64,000 nt of DNA from NCBI GenBank assembly GCA_026874595.1, contig CM049310.1, positions 91,433,556-91,497,555 of the forward strand, read 5' to 3'. The position numbers were made by a program, and so were the translations under genes. Under the pieces are notes generated by a model. That model did not search any database and was not told the DNA's origin. It was given only the letters and a program-made list of their open reading frames with translations. Position 1 is the stretch's first letter. The number at the start of each line of letters is the position of its first letter. This DNA is from Sipunculus nudus (lineage: Eukaryota; Annelida; Sipuncula; Golfingiida; Sipunculidae). Below are positions 62,259-64,000 of the stretch, in pieces.

Positions 62259-62518
62259 TGCAGCGGTTATACACTGCAGTCGTTCAAGATCTTTTTTCAT
62301 GCAATACTCTGTGGGTTCAATCACCAGGGGGCGCACGGATAAAAGATATTTTATTTAAAATCTAGACCTGGATGCACGATGCGTTACCACGGTCTCATTA
62401 GTCTGATAACATTTCTTTGCTCTAAGCGCACCCGGGTGATCAAACTCACAGAAACTTGCTATACAAAGCAGCGGTTACACGAAAAGAGATCTGGGACGAC
62501 TGCAGTGTATACCGCTGC
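62259..62518. mobile_element. Short inverted-repeat (foldback/MITE-like) element
   Basis: GCAGCGGTTATACACTGCAG-TCGTTCAAGATCT at 62259-62292 is inverted at 62487-62518 (AGATCTGGGACGACTGCAG-TGTATACCGCTGC) with few differences. A further direct copy of the end (GCAGCGGTTACAC) lies at 62469. About 195 bases separate the arms. Confidence 0.65.
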
Positions 62519-64000
62519 TTGATGTGTGTAGGCGTCTGTCTGTTGAGGCAAAAAGTGAAAAGAAATATACATCTACAAATGCAGAATGAGGAAAAAGAAT
62601 AAATATTGTGCAATAGTTCTTTTGTGTTTCTTTTGTCATTATATATAAGGCAGGAGAATTGAACACGTATAACCCAGGATTACCCCTATACAATGCAGAT
62701 TATTTTAATCTGCATTTCGCAATTTTCTAAATTGGCGGAATCCATATTATGTGTTTTTTTTTTAAATAAAGAATTCATACAAAACTGCCGAAACATAGGG
62801 TATCTAGAAAGCATGCAATTTTCGGTTATCAGATTCCCAGGAGCATGCGCACTGTACGTGATGGGCCTCTGTTGATTCCGGATGGAATAAGATAACATTG
62901 CGAGGGTTTTTTTAAGGTACCACGCCGTAAAGAATATAGTTTTTACATTTGTCTTTTGAAATACAAGTATACTCATACATGATCTATTTTGTCAATATAT
63001 AAATCATTTGCCTATAGGTGGCGCTAGTAGGGTGGAATGATATTTTGTGGTTTCCTGAAAACAGGTGAATGTTTTGACTGACTTTCAAGAAAAGGTACCC
63101 TGATCCTGTTACTTTAAGAAATAAAATGCTGACAATTTTAAATGTATTAGAAACGTTCTATATCCACATAAATGTTGAACATCTAAAAATAATGTGACCT
63201 TTCATCATTTTCACTGAATATAATACATGCTTATGGAGTAAACAATGTTTAAGAACATCCCCTGTCCCTGGTAATTACCCAGCATTCTAAGTATAAGTAA
63301 CTGGGCATCCACGAAATTTGTGACTGTTATAATTTGCCATCTTTAATAGATAAAGCTGACCACATCTTCATACTACCAAGTCTGTGACAGCTACGCTTGA
63401 CACAGATAGTCCACGGGCCAAAAAGTTAAAACCTCCTACCCTACCCCACCCCCTTAGGGAATTTTCGCAAAACCCCCTATTTTTCTTCCTTGAGGTGTCC
63501 TTTACTCGATTCCAGGTGTTTCAAAACTAAATAAATAAAGCAAACACCTGGAAAATCAACTTTTTATAAAACCGCGTCCTCTGTTTGAATTTGTTTTCTC
63601 GTGCGATTTTTCATTGATTTATGGACCATAACTTTCTTACTAAAAATCATAAGTGCACAATTGTGGCATCAATGGAATGAGAAGAACTTAAGCTTTATAA
63701 TGATATATTGTTTGGCCTTGAAAATGTAACATGTGAGAATTCTTGGCCCACTTTTGTACCTCTGGCCCTTAATTTTTCTTAAAAAATGATTTTCTTCCAG
63801 ATATTATTGGTACTAAAGGCATATTTTTAGATTTAGGGATATCTTATGTCTTAATATGTTTAAAATATCTTTCAGCACAAATGCATATACATATTAACAT
63901 TAATTTTCAGAATTTTGCAAGATTAGACGCACTAAACAGTTATGGACAAGCAAGTCAAATATTTGCAGAAATACCATCTTTACAGTGTCTTTTGCCTTAT
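62519..64000. other. Right end of window, nothing recognised
   Basis: AT-rich DNA with no supported gene or repeat. Any further CABIT-SAM copy would lie beyond the window. Confidence 0.45.

Overview
This window is nuclear DNA from an invertebrate, most likely a mollusc and possibly a bivalve. It is AT-rich and intron-bearing, gene-poor and microsatellite-rich. It holds a LINE, several tRNA-headed SINEs and many short inverted-repeat transposons. The organism call is inference from repeat style, because no marker gene is present.

The only genes I can support are three paralogues in tandem, all on the + strand: gene 1 (21427-31892), gene 2 (41118-46281) and gene 3 (52397-59992). Spliced by hand, each gives five coding exons with the same phases (0,1,1,1) and nearly identical lengths: exon 2 is 130 nt and exon 3 is 192 nt in all three, and exon 4 is 168, 174 and 174 nt. 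The proteins are 408, 411 and 407 residues. Exons 1-4 together resemble one CABIT module (the Themis/GAREM fold). Exon 5 encodes a fast-changing linker with tyrosine and proline motifs, then a C-terminal SAM domain ending in an invariant Trp-Arg-Pro. This is the CABIT-linker-SAM order of GAREM adaptors in a protein less than half the usual length. A small family of phosphotyrosine/SH3-type signalling adaptors is a reasonable inference; their pathway cannot be read from DNA.

Layout: 1-9.4 kb is non-coding, with a SINE, a CCG run and a dimeric palindrome-bearing ~280-bp satellite (3.9-5.3 kb). 9.8-14.3 kb is an inactivated L1/Tx1-like LINE with a 14-bp target-site duplication. 15.9-16.7 kb is a degenerate word array interrupted by a SINE. 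17-21.4 kb is repeats, then a TATA box before gene 1. Gene 1 intron 3 holds nested DNA transposons (25.5-27.04 kb) running into a ~34-copy 55-bp minisatellite (27.03-28.89 kb) that stops 66 bp before exon 4. 32-41 kb is intergenic, with TA tracts, an ATT tract and a ~980-bp inverted-repeat element (39.28-40.26 kb) related to the one in gene 1. Gene 2 has a GC-AG intron and is followed by three hairpin repeats and a pogo-like MITE. 47-52.4 kb is GA/TA repeats and unassigned DNA. Gene 3 intron 1 carries a ~2.1-kb inverted-repeat-bounded segment. 60-64 kb is unassigned apart from an inverted-repeat element near 62.3 kb.

The most notable points are the compact CABIT-SAM cluster, a 38-residue tyrosine-motif duplication in gene 3, a group of TTTA-flanked word-array transposons sharing an 18-bp palindrome, and a minisatellite whose repeat unit matches a transposon end plus its flank.
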